The notes beneath the pieces were generated by a model. That model saw only the letters and a list, made by a program, of their open reading frames with translations. It was not told the origin of the DNA and searched no databases. A DNA stretch of 64,000 nucleotides from Cyathus striatus. Its lineage: Eukaryota > Basidiomycota > Agaricomycetes > Agaricales > Nidulariaceae. Of the stretch, positions 47,300-58,987 are shown in pieces. The stretch covers positions 868,001 through 932,000 of the forward strand of contig JAOVFP010000016.1 in assembly GCA_025738555.1 (NCBI GenBank), written 5' to 3'. The position numbers and the translations under genes are program-made. Within the stretch, counting starts at the first letter, position 1, and the number at the start of each line of letters is the position of its first letter.

Positions 47300-50200
47300 T
47301 GATAAATGCTTCGTACTAAGACCGCCATTCTCGCTGAGCTGGTACTATGTTGAAGTTCGTTTCGATGGTCATAAGGTATTTTGTGAGGAATGCGAGGATG
47401 GGTTCGGGGGAGGGAGGGGAATGAACACGAGTCCAAGGTGAGGTGGTGGTGTGGTCGGGACCGCTACCGTGCTGGGATGAGGGAGTGAAGGGGAGGAGAG
47501 TGGAGGGTAAAGATGTCGCGACGTGATTGGCCGTGCCACAGACACGTCAATGGGATGGGACAGAGAGTTTGAGCCTGGACTGGCCTCCAGCTCATCCTTG
47601 AATATACTGACAAGTTTGAGTCCCTCCGTCACACCCTCCTGCCAGAAGACGACCCGGCACGAGAATTAGCAGAGGTGGGACTGCTTGTAGTTGGGGATGA
47701 GGTAGTTGTTGAACCCCAGGAGGCATAGGACGGGCAAGAGACAGTTCCGGAGGTGGCGAAGGTGATGGATCTTGGGAGCGGGGATGTTGCTGTCTCAAAA
47801 GCAGGAGTCCATCCGACATGGTGGATAGATGTGCCTGTTCAAACACGATCTTTAGCTCACATCTACATGATAATGAAAGCACGAACCTATACACCGGTTT
47901 CTCCTAGTATGCCTTCCTACCCTCCTACTCTCGTCCTCAGAATCCGGATGGAAGTATGAATGGGCAATACGCTGAGCATCCTATTCGAACGGGCGGGGAA
48001 TATTCTGTAACCTGGAGGTTGTCGAGCTTCATGTGGACGTCTACCGTGATGGCCCTAAACCAGCTGGGCGGTGGGGGCATCCATGGATGGAATACAAAGG
48101 AGGAAGGAAAGTGACGGAGTGCAGGAAGAGCAATAGAGACATCGGTTGTATAAAATGATCACAAGGTGTCACTCAAAAGACATCAGCCAATCAGGTGGCC
48201 AGAAAGTGAGGGGTCCGAACAATTAGCCTTAGATTTCCATAGCAGCAAGTGCCGTACTTCATACTACCTCGAAGTGAGTCATAGCACCTCAGCGCTCAGC
48301 TTTTATGTTCTGATTTAATCAACACGACCTTAAGTTTAATGTTAAGACTTCTCGAACTGCCTTGTGGCTTGGGGTACGTACAACTTTTGATGAGAAACTC
48401 ACATTACCTATCGTAATACTTACTAGTAGTGAAGAATTGTCGATAGTGTAGGAAATTGTAATTAAACTCTGAGATCATATCAAACTTGATGAATAGCCTA
48501 AGGAGTTCAGCAGAGTAAAAAGAAGTTATGTTATTCTAACAAGAGCAGTTGCATGAAATAGCACTTCTATATGTGTTACACTACTGACTCTTCTTAAAAA
48601 ATAGTAGATAAAAGGAGTTTTGAACTGATGACTGTCCTTAATGACGCCAAGCACTACTAAAAAAAGGCAATATTCTCTAGGGCTGGCCTATGAGCCACGA
48701 GAGGAAGAATACCCTCACGCCGTTGCTCCCTGCGAGTATTAATATCATTCAGACCTTTGACCACGTTCTCGTATTCGAAACAAAATGAACTAGAACAAAA
48801 ACAAACTTGAGACACGAATGTAACACAACGAAGTGGTCAGCCGTTGTACTACCAGGTGCCTTAGACTATGCACATAACAAACTCTTCTTGTGCAAGTTAT
48901 TTGTCGCATATCACAAAAAATAATCGAACATCCAAACGTTCTTCCTATGCCTTAATGATATTTACCATTTTGCTACCAGGCCGTACATAATACTACTATT
49001 TAGCTAACATATGAGGAGCTCCTTAGGTCTATATAGTTACAAGAACGTGAAAAGTCTAATTGGTGCATAAACAAAACCCATACATAGAATATATATGTGT
49101 GCAGTCATCTGAAACTGAGTGCTCCCTTCTATAGATGCAGTGGCCAACCCTTGAGTCGAACAAGGCCAATGTCCAAAGTACCTAAAGTAGCCGGTAGCCC
49201 ATAGTGATCCCGTGCACTTATTGCGGTGCTAGTAGGTCTTCGAGTGCAAATGAAACTTGGATAATTTTATGTGTTTCTTCTACATAAAACTTGTGTGTCA
49301 AAACAATGTTGACAGAAAACGGAATGGCGATTGAGAAATTACAAATTCGTCTTAAAGTTAAGGGAGTTAAGTCTCAAGACGACGGCCCGAAAGCCGGGAG
49401 ATAATTTGGGTTTACGTGGCGCTTCTAACGTTCGAACTGGAAACATTCCAGTTGGAAGCGCTGGCACGTAAACCAACTTTCGCATGCTCAGGCTGTTCTC
49501 AATGTATCTACCTTGAAGCTTTGAAGATTGCTCAGATATTTTTACACCACTCGTCGCACAGCCGCATGACACCTCGTTATGTAGCGCAGGGTGCGCTGAT
49601 CCATTTCGTTCACTTCAACGCACAAGGATTAACTTCGAGTTCTCGCAGGTCACTTCGAGATTCGTGGTTTTATGCCACTCAGGTATGGTCAAATGGTCTA
49701 ATGAAATAGTTGGGAGTGAATGAGCGAGACGAGGTCCGATTCGTCCGAATCAAGTGATGGTAGAGTGAGTTGCAAGTTTCTATTGGGTCTATATCAGTCT
49801 GTGCGTTACGACAAAACCGGATGAGGCCACTCGTAACAAAGCATGACAAATACCAGAGCTATTGATTTCAACAACTCAAAACATAGAATGTTCCGACTCC
49901 CCGGTTCGAACTTTGCAAGATCCCGTCATGCTGTACTATTAACAATTCGTTACGGAGCAAAAAACTGTTCCGATGTTCGCAATCTTGTGTCCCTATGGAA
50001 CAGTGGTTATATGTTGCGCAGATACGTGTTATTCGGCACAGACAGTTTCATCGCCTGTTGATACTTTGCTACAAGTTGTGGGTCCACTAATGATCTTCTG
50101 CGGAGATCCGCCCCCGCAATGCATCCTGATTGAAATATTCGTAGCGAGCAGAGCGCCAGATCAGCGAGTTTCCGCATGGATAGATAGCATCGGAGTATGG

Positions 50201-50748
50201 GTGACAAACAATCGAAGGCATGCTATAGATTCCGTGGTGGTGGTATACTATCTGATGAACAGTTGTGTACCTGCCAGTGATGAGCGCGGACATTTCTGCA
50301 AATTCTAATTGTAAGGCTACTTAAAATTGACGACAATAATCAATAATAATTAAGAGCCTACAGGTCGCTTTCAAGGCGAATGGATGCGAAATGGATATCA
50401 GGATGAATAGTTCCAAAATCAGAGAACAACTTCTCTTTCCATCAACTTCCTACTTACCAGATATGTAAGACAACTAGTTCAATCATCCCAAAGAATGGAG
50501 CGGTTTTCGGAACTGATGTTACGTCCCCGTAGCATGGACTAGCCGTGATTACTTAGAAAACATAAAGTACCATGCGGTAGGCGATTCCACGGCGGCAGGG
50601 CCAGAACGGAAAATGGATACGAATTCAAACCAGATTTCTCCTAAATCACCTGTAACCATCATGTTCATCATGAACGGAAGATGTTTAGACATAGGTCAAT
50701 TGGAGTGTTTCAACGAACGAGAAAGGTAAGGCCCGACAGCCTCGACAG
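47300..50748. other. Gene-poor stretch
   Basis: A Pro/Ser/Thr-rich minus-strand frame at about 47369-47894 may be a remnant of the neighbouring broken gene, but no intact model was possible. The rest shows only short frames. A hairpin lies at 49408-49474. Confidence 0.45.
49408..49474. repeat. Nested hairpin
   Basis: GGTTTACGTGGCGCTTC is inverted as GAAGCGCTGGCACGTAAACC. Inside lies a second inverted pair, AACTGGAA..TTCCAGTT. It has the form of a stem-loop of about 67 nt. Confidence 0.75.
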
Positions 50749-50850
50749 TATATAAATGACTTGGAACATGGAGGAGATTCTCCAGCTGGTCTTAACACTA
50801 CAATCTTCCTACAACATCTCTGAGAGATAACCACTTTCACCCTTCCTTTT
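50749..50850 (+). promoter_or_regulatory. TATA region and shared leader of the 50881 gene
   Basis: TATATAAA at 50749-50756 is 125 bp upstream of the ATG. CCAGCTGGTCTTAACACTAC and CAACATCTCTGAGAGATAA follow, as in the paralogue at 37189. Confidence 0.65.
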
Positions 50851-50880
50851 ACTTTTTTACTTTTATATCTAAAAATCACC

Positions 50881-52501
50881 ATGGTCAAAGCCATCTCTTC
50901 CGTCGCTATTGCGTTCTTGTTACTCCCATTGTTGACCTCCGCTATACCAAACCCTGTTGTCTATTCTGAAGGACAGCAGCGAGCTGTGTATGTATATTTA
51001 TTTATCACTCATAACCTCTCGAACTAAACCTGTGTCTTGTAGACGGGATCTAGAAGATCTTTACGGAAGGGAATTCCTTCTCGAACTTCGGGAACTTCAC
51101 AACGCCCTCAATGCGAGATCTTGGGCAAGTACCAAGGACGAATTCAAGAAGATCAGCCAGAAAGTGGTGAATTTTGCCAATAACCCAGTTGGAATAGAAG
51201 CAGTCAAGGAAGCATTTTCACTTCTGTAAGAATTTTTACATAAATTACATCTAGATAACTAACACAAAATCGTATACCATATTTACAGTGAAAAGGCTGG
51301 AAAATTGGCACGGCGCGATCTTGAAGACCGGGACCTTCATGATACCTTCGATGCTAGATCATGGGCTAGTAGTGCCAAGGATAAAATCAAGAAGGTTGGC
51401 CAGGACGTCGTAAATTTCGCCAATAGCCCTGCTGGAATAGAAACAGTCAAGGAAGGATTTTCACTCCTGTAAGATCGTTTGTACAATTGCCATCTAGGTA
51501 ATTAACATAATATCGTGTTTACAGTGAAAAGGCTGGAAAATTTGCAAGGCGCGATCTTAAAGACCGGGAACTTCATGACGCCGCCTTCGATGCGAGATCA
51601 TGGGCAGATGCGAAGGCAGAATTCAAGAAGGTTGCTGAGAAGATCAAGAACGCTGCCACCAGCCCCGCTGGAATAGCCGTAGCCGAGAAGGCTGTTCAAA
51701 TAATGTAAGACTATTTATACAAAAGTTCATCTGCCCAATTAACACAACATTCCATCACAGTGGGGAGAGTGCTCTTTTCGTACGACGTGACCTTGAACAC
51801 TTGTACGAATTAAGTGCACGCAATCCAGATGATCTTGAACTTCGGGAATTTCATGACTTCCTCGAAGCGAGATCTTGGGCGGGTGCAAAGGCCGAATTAA
51901 AGAAAGTCGGTGAGAAAATCAAGGACGTTGCTACCAGCCCTGCTGGAATAGCCGTAGCTGAGAAAGCAGTGAAAATAATGTAAGGCTATTTATACAAATT
52001 TCATCTAGCCGACTAACCCAATATCCCATCACAGTGGAGAGAGTGCTCTTTTCGCACGACGTGATTTTGAAGACTTCAATGAATTCAGTGCTCGCGATCT
52101 AGACGACATGCTTTCCCAACGTGAATGGGACGAGTTGGAGGAACGGTACCTCGAGAACGAGCTCGATGAAAGGTCCTGGGATGAGGTGAAGGCAGGAATA
52201 AAACGCATAGGACACAAAATCAAGAAGGTGATAACTGGCCCTGTTGGTCAAGCGGTTGCACAGGCTGCTGGACTTAGGATAACGTAAGCCCACTGATGTC
52301 TCATTTCATTTACTTACTCAATTGAGCCATAAATGCAGGGCGTCAGACGGAAGCTCCTCCGGACAAAATCCTGGAAAGGGTAATGGAAAAAGACGTAGTG
52401 GCAGAGGCAGACGTAATCGTAAAGGAAAAGACAATGTCCAAGCCCGTGAAATGGAGGATGTGTTGTATGGACGGGAGTTCGAGATCAATGAACTCGATTA
52501 G
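50881..52501 (+). CDS. Secreted precursor with five tandem amphipathic-helix modules (cecropin-like architecture)
   Basis: Seven exons (50881-50987, 51043-51225, 51289-51468, 51525-51704, 51761-51979, 52035-52283, 52339-52501) join to 426 residues. A signal peptide (MVKAISSVAIAFLLLPLLTS) is followed by five modules, each exactly one exon in the same phase (183, 180, 180, 219 and 249 nt). A module has an acidic spacer (for example RELHDAAFDARS), Trp, a Lys-rich helix (AGAKAELKKVGEKIKDVAT), and an SPAG or GPVG hinge leading to an Ala/Val/Ile-rich helix (GIAVAEKAVKIM). Modules two to five each begin with a dibasic ARR or VRR site that a Kex2-type protease could cut. The C-terminal exon is Gly/Lys/Arg-rich (GKRRSGRGRRNRKGK) and ends REFEINELD as in the paralogue. 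Release of short cationic peptides is inferred from layout. Confidence 0.87.
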
Positions 52502-55099
52502 TTTCGAAATTAGCAGTAATAGCTGATGTAGTGTTCTAATTATTATTACCTATAGTATGTAGTACAAAATATACTACTAATTATTCCGGTGCTGTATTGA
52601 TTGTCATCAGTTGGGGTATAGGTTTGACTGTAGCAATGTCAATCTTAGCTTTTGATTCATCGCGCGTATTTTGGCTTTTGACGAAATCAGAGAATATACT
52701 GGATATTGTCAAGTTTTAAAAAATATATCACGAAGACATTATCACCGGTCGAGAATTGAACAGACAATAAGTCCGGTAGCTTTACAGGCTACATAACAGC
52801 TTGGACACGGCGTATAGTAAGTATAATTTAATAATGAACCGACGATCACTCCTAAAAACACTCCGTAGTAGAACACGTGCAACAAGGACTCACGGTGAAA
52901 ATCAGAATTATTACTTATACTAGCTTGAAAACAAATGTGCTGTGGTGGCTGAGTTAGCACTATCTCCCAGGACTCAGCACCGAAGTACATACAAAAGTAC
53001 GTCGCAAAGAGTAACTTTCCAGTTATTTGACACTCTTGTATCATGCGCGGATAATATTTGTTCTTTTGCGTACTTTTGACAACGACAAAGCTGTTGAGCT
53101 AGAGTGGAATGTTTGTACTTAAGTAGTTGCAACTTGCATACAGGATAGAGCCGAAGACATATTATGACGTCATAAGAACGTGATGCTGTGATGTGTTCAA
53201 GTCGCATAAGTAGTCACACGCATGTCTTTGTCACATCATACGCGTCACACTCGTTGTCAACCGTTGGCGACGCGCGTCAACCTTATTCGTTTTTCCTCAA
53301 CATCATTCTCACCAACACTAAGGCCCTCAGCTCAGCTCATTACTGCTCCAACATTCAAACGTTTAAGGACAAGTCACTAGAACCATACATTATAAGGCCG
53401 CTATAAATTAATCACAAACGATGACCAGAGAGTTAGAATAGCGGATGAGGACGAAGTCCTTTGTAGTCCAGTGAATATCGCGTAGCTGCCGATATCCTTT
53501 TTCCTCGTCCAAAAGGATACGAAGATGACGCTACAACTGTCTTCCAAAGGTGCTGTGCATAGTATCCTTTGAAAAAGGATGCATGCCAAAAAGTGTGCAC
53601 CAGAAAAGATTCTGATTTGGCGTAGAGGGAAGTGGTTATGGGTGCACACTGCCATACGGCAAGACACATCGAAGATGGGACTAAGGCCAGGCACAGGGAC
53701 AGTATGTCCAATCCAATACGTCGCACCTGCCGCCATATAGGAGTGCGCAGGTTAATGTAATGATAGGATTGGTTTTATGACGGAGAGGAGTGTGGAAGCA
53801 ATGTCGCCTAAGGTTAGTTCTCTTTCTCCTTGCTAATTTGGAGAACCTGATTAAACCGAGGTGATAACGCTCTTGATTTAGGTAAACCTGCTTACACCGA
53901 GGTGATAACATTCTTGGTTTAAACATTGACTCCACCTTCCCTGTTTGCAGATGAACGCTACAGCTCCTTCTATCAACCCCAATTTTAAACCCGAGACCAT
54001 CTTTTGCTACTGCATGCCTGTTACTCATAAGTATGGAGCACTCTCGACCCTTACGTTACGGTGTTGGATACGACAATCGAAATTATCGCGGATATGTTTT
54101 GCCTTGGTAGGCATACCTTCTCCCGCGCATCATTCAATCAGTTTTTATCCGATACAAATCGTGTACGGACGGCATGTTACAAATGTAGCGATATCAGCTC
54201 GTGGAATTTTGTAGGCTTTTACCTAGTTGTCGCTGAAGTACTCAAGGACTAGTACAATTCACTCCTATCCCACATGTCAAATCACGGTTCTTCGGTGTTA
54301 CTAGTAAGTTCCCGCAGTCTTTTTTTAGGTTCTATTTGACGATCATGGCTATGACACCTACCCCACCAATCGTATTGCATCTTTAGGGTGCAAATCAGTG
54401 GTGTGACTCTTTACTCTTAGTCCTACAGTAAATATAGCATGTCATTACTGCGCTGATGGTACCTGTGATAGAACAGGCTTTGCCGGTGCGCTTTCCCAAG
54501 ACAAAGTACTTCTCAAAACGTGGCTATAGATACGGTGACTCACCAAATGATTGATTACACTTTCGTGGCTCATAATCCACTTTGACAGGACTGGTAGAAT
54601 GGTTAAGTTATATGATATTGTTTCACAAGAATGTAATACAGGACTCGGAAAAAGAAAAGTGGGAGTTGTAGGCAAAGATCCGGTAGGCTGTGTGGGTACT
54701 GGTATCAGATTGCACCTCGGCGAAAAACAAGTACAGCTATCATAGGTTTGATTTCCAGTAGATCCGATGAGGACCTTAATTGCTTTCTATTAACGTCTTT
54801 CTCCCCGTGTAATGATCGCCGTTGGTGTTATCGCCATGTTCCGAGATAGAAGACGATCACAAATCCGGTTCAGCGCTCTATCAACGCTAGCTTCTTCTGT
54901 AATACACAGTATGACTATTTCCACCTCACCGAGGTACGTGATTTCCCATCGTATTCCTGCAATAGTACTCAGGTCAAGTGTGTCTAAGGAACGTTACGTC
55001 GTTACGAGAGGCAAGAAACACATTTTAGTAGGAGTAAGTAACAGACTTCAACGAGAGTGTTTTATTGTTTAAATGAATAATACTAGCCGCCCATTAGGA
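52502..55099. other. Gene-poor stretch
   Basis: Only short frames without motifs were found. A two-copy direct repeat of about 38 bp lies at 53845-53920, both copies containing CACCGAGGTGATAAC or AACCGAGGTGATAAC. Confidence 0.5.
53845..53920. repeat. Two-copy ~38-bp direct repeat
   Basis: CCTGATTAAACCGAGGTGAT..GCTCTTGATTTA is followed directly by CCTGCTTACACCGAGGTGAT..ATTCTTGGTTTA. Confidence 0.75.
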
Positions 55100-56582
55100 C
55101 TAGTTCGGCTCTATAGTTTCAGTTTTAGTAACACCATTGCTATCTGTGGTCGTCTTCACCACCTTCTTCGTCGAGGTAGTCTTCGGTGGCGAAGAATCGT
55201 CTGTCGTGTCCATGCCATTTCGCGTCATTCTTGGCGTAGTCGTCGTTTCCGTCGTCGTCGTCGTAGTGGTGATCGTTAAGGGCGTGTCCATCATGGTAAC
55301 TACCTTCGTCTCAACTGTAATAATAGTAGCTGTGTCAACATGTAAAGTGGTATCTCCGATAGTCACGCCGTCGTCGGTCTCAAACTTTTCGGTCTTTGTC
55401 GTGATAGTGGTGGTCATTTTGTTGTTATCGTGATCTGTGACCGTCGTCACCACCTTCTTCTTCGTGTTGTCAGCAGTGTTCGAAGTCGACGTCGAAGAAT
55501 CAGCAGCCGTGGTTGCGGCTGCCGCAGGCGATGTCTTTTCCTCGGTCGACGTTTCCCGCGTTGTCGTTGTAGTGCTGAGCGTCCGAGCTGTTTTGATGTC
55601 GTCCGATAACGTGGTTTCGATCTTCGTCTCCAGCTCGTCTGTGACTGTGGTAACAGTTGTTGTTGCCTGTGTTCCGTCAGCTGTCTGCGTGGCCGAATCG
55701 GTCGCAGGCGGGTCGACAGGCGTCGAGGTCTTCTTCATCTTCGTCGTGGTAGTTGTGGTGGTTTTCTTCGTTGGATGATCTGCCTTTGTTTTGACCTCTG
55801 ACGTGACATCGTCACTGCATACGCTGAGATGCGCAGTATCCTTAACACACGCGCACGCTATCTGTACCGCCTGTTTGACACCGACCAGAAAGGCAACGAG
55901 CCAGCATGACGGAATAGCGTAACGAAGATTTAAGAAGTTACTGGGCGCTGGGATAATAGTCAGAAAACTGGCCCTCCCGTAGGTTTTTTCCAAGAATATC
56001 TCGTCTGGATCCGGAATTTCAGATATATACCGAAACCCCAGTATACCAACTCCCGAGAACGATCGAATTTTAAATTTAGCGACATTCTCCTCCAAGGCTT
56101 TCCGTAAGTCGTAAGTGGGGGGAAGTGGTAATTTATGACGTGGATCTCCATCTCTCTTATACTTTACCTTGTGTAAGGTATTAGCATGCGCATCGGATAA
56201 AAAGAAAAAGTACTACATCATCTGAGGTGAATTCGTATGCTTCTCCCGACGTAAGCCAAGCAGATGCGTAAACTTTTCCTGTATCCTCTATCTACAATAA
56301 CATTGTCAGAGTCCTCATGAAACAGACAAAAAGAAGTATACATACCCTTTCTGGTCTGGTAACGTCTCCCCTGCTCACCATAATTTCTCCAGGTTCTAGT
56401 GTTGCATGCCTGTGTACAAGGGTCACAGCGTAATGATAATGTTCTCGGAATATAGGTATTGTGTTAAGTTTCAGAAGGAACTCGCTCTGAGCTTTGCTCG
56501 GAAAGAGTTTGTCCGCCTCTGCCAGCGAAGGGAGCATATTGTAAACATTGTGGGCAGAATGAGATAATGGCTGCTGCGACAT
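55100..56582 (-). CDS. HRH-family protein with Thr-rich C-terminal region (copy 2)
   Basis: Three exons (56582-56346, 56291-56217, 56167-55100) join in phase to 459 residues. The N-terminal part has VYNMLPSLAEADKLFPSKAQ and the conserved VTLVHRHATLEPGEIMVSRG. Exon 2 gives VYASAWLTSGEAYEF. Exon 3 carries ILGFRYISEIPDPDEIFLEK, a hydrophobic segment (AIPSCWLVAFLVGVKQAVQI) that is probably membrane-associated, a CACVKDTAHLSVC cluster, then about 220 residues dominated by Thr with Val, Lys and Asp (TTTTTTT, TTTVTTVTDELETK). The Thr-rich part suggests O-glycosylation if extracellular. The signal-anchor present upstream of MSQQ in the 60-kb copy is lost here behind an in-frame TAA, so MSQQ is taken as start. 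Function unknown. Confidence 0.75.
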
Positions 56583-56966
56583 TGAGAGAATAATGATGCT
56601 AAAGAACAGAAGTCGAATGGCTTTAGCGCACGGTGCGGCATAGGCTTAGTTATAGGATATTGAATGCAGTCCATTACTCTTTTCACAAAAACATCCGGGC
56701 GTCTAAAGTGTGCTATAAAGTTTTGGCATTCCCTGAGTACCAGCTCTCACATGTCTAAAAGTATGGCGTGGTGGCCGGGCTATTTGTAGCACCAATCCAC
56801 ACCACGGGTCACTAAAGATAAGATTGTTACCATGTTTTCAGCACAACGTGATCTATCAGTAATATCGAGAAGAATCAAAATGCACTTCAAGGAACACAAA
56901 TCATAACTCCTGTCTGCTAATCCATAGCTAAAGGAATACCAGGAATACTAGAATACTACCCAGCGT

Positions 56967-57311
56967 TTAGATAGGTAAAAGAGTCCATCCGATGACAAAA
57001 AGTACAGGAGTAAGCATATGAACATTCAGACCATTTCTAAGCGCTGTGTTCTCTATAGTAGATTGAGGTATCGCGAAAGAATTAAATTGAACCATGCTTG
57101 AGAAGCCATTTGGCGCATGTTTTGAGGGGCCGCTGTACATAGGAATAAGGGAGTGGTCCAATGTCGATGCCAGATCGGCAGGCGCTCCTTCGAATGGTGG
57201 AAGTTGCCTGATATAACAACGTTCTCTATCTGCATTGTATGTATCGATTGTATCCATCAACGGGACACCGTCGAAAATCATCGAAAATACTCCGCTATTA
57301 GGGGCAGACAT
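56967..57311 (-). pseudogene. Cys-rich secreted protein, last exon only (copy 3, fragment)
   Basis: The minus strand encodes NSGVFSMIFDGVPLMDTIDT, QLPPFEGAPADLASTLDHSL and the hydrophobic end of the Cys-rich family, stop at 56967, closely matching 60711-61025. No upstream exons follow. Instead the sequence turns into an inverted fragment of the same gene at 57312. It is therefore a broken copy. Confidence 0.8.
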
Positions 57312-57512
57312 ATTAACTAATCAAATCTATCATTCACACTTTTTACTTTTCTAGGGCAAGGTATTCTTATAAACACTGTCAGCCCCCCTAATGGCAGAGT
57401 ATTTTCAATGATTTTAGACGGTGTCCCATTGATGGATACAATTAATACATACAATGCAGATAGTGAACATTGTTATATCAGGCAGTTTCCACCATTTGAA
57501 GGACCAACCTCA
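57312..57512 (+). pseudogene. Inverted fragment of the Cys-rich gene (intron and exon start)
   Basis: From CATATTAACTAATC (about 57308) to GAAGGACCAAC this is a plus-strand copy of the intron and first half of the last exon (GQGILINTVSPPNGRVFSMI..YIRQFPPFEGP). It is head to head with the minus-strand fragment at 56967-57311. It then runs into unrelated sequence with a stop at 57609-57611. Confidence 0.8.
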
Positions 57513-57611
57513 CTGCAGTATGTGATTTCCATGCCACTGTGGAGGAACCAAGTTGACGACGTGTGGCAAGCATCACACCTGACTAATAGCTACAATCCTA
57601 GAACAGAGTAG

Positions 57612-58987
57612 TCAGTAGGATAGATGACAACTAAAGCTTAGTTAGTTTAGATTGATATCACTGATTGACACTTCCAGTTGACTTAAGGCTTGAGACTCAG
57701 TATGCACATGCAGGAAATAAAGTCAGCAAAGGGAGGTGAATTCTTCTCAAGTCCCAACTCGAGGTATATACAGGAGCGGCAATCGAGACGGGATAGCGTA
57801 CGCGTGCTCTCACGTCGCCAGTGCCCAGAAAAGGTAAGGTACGCGATACCATATGAAATTGAAAGGGAAGAAGCGAAGGGTAACGGAAAATTGAAAGGTA
57901 GAGTAACGGTTGTAGAGTAATGGAATGAGACTGTGATTCTGAAAAGAAATGCAATGAGTACTTACCACCTTGACAACCCTAACACCAACGAACGGCGGCG
58001 TCGACTCTTGCTTGACGTTACCACAAAGTACGACGTTGGAGCAAGGAAGATGGATAGCTACTCTCCCCAAAAGTAGATGCACAGTGGGCAAGGCTGCGGC
58101 TCTACAACGCGTAAATGATGGCAGTGGAAAAGAATAGCTCTAGATAATGTACGTGGTACGTAGAGAAGAGGGTGAGAATAGAAAGAAAAGTAAAGGAATG
58201 ATCGAAAAAATAGAGGCATATGGAATATTCTAAAACCCATGGCCTCGACCCAGCTCCCTTATCCTTCCACCAATCGGAACGTCGCACGATGAGGGTAAGG
58301 ACCCGGTCATCGTATCTCTGCGGGAAAAGCACCGGTCTTGAGGGCGAAACGAAAGGCTTGAGGCAAAAAGAGGGGTCTTGAATGGGTGTGTATCCCTAAG
58401 CCCTAGAGTCTTGAGCTATCCGAAGGGCGCATAATGCCCAGAGAGTCTTATCATCGTCTTGATATAACGTACGGACGAAAACTCGAGGCCTAGAGACAAA
58501 GAGGAAAGAGGGGAATAGTGAGTAGCAAGGAGAATGAGTAGCCGAGACGCGTTGAGGTGCAAGCGGAACGCGACGGCACTGCGACAGCGCATATGCGAGT
58601 CACGTGGTGTTTGACATCGGCTTCCCAATATTTGGCTAAGCCGCGCCGTTTCTCTAAGTCTACGCATTAAAAGAAACAAGAGAAAATAATGACTGCACTT
58701 GGGCAGCACTTCGTGAGGCTAACGTAAGAAAATTAAGATGAACGTAAAGAATGTTATTATAAGTAGAAATAGTTCATAAAGTATAAAAGATAAGTGAAAC
58801 GAAGTAAATTGGTTTATAAGTATAATACTGGGCTACACCAGTACACCATCTACTTCTTCCACACCACTCCTGTTGTATTGTAACAACCTGTTATTATGAA
58901 AAACCAAGAAACCATATTTCATCATTGAGAAGTAAGTAGTTGATAAGGACGATATACTAATTCAGTAAATAAATCCCGCCTGTTAGA
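57612..58987. other. No confident gene
   Basis: A short minus-strand coding-like stretch (about 57975-58095, with PTVHLLLGRVAIHLPCSNVV then LCGNVKQES) may be an exon fragment of a host gene, but no partner exons were found. The rest holds nothing I can support. Confidence 0.35.

Noticed and set aside
53401..54252. Overlapping 63-115 codon frames on both strands
   Set aside because: No recognisable motifs and no consistent intron structure.
55137..55778. Val/Ser-rich plus-strand open frames
   Set aside because: They are antisense shadows of the Thr-rich region of the minus-strand HRH gene.
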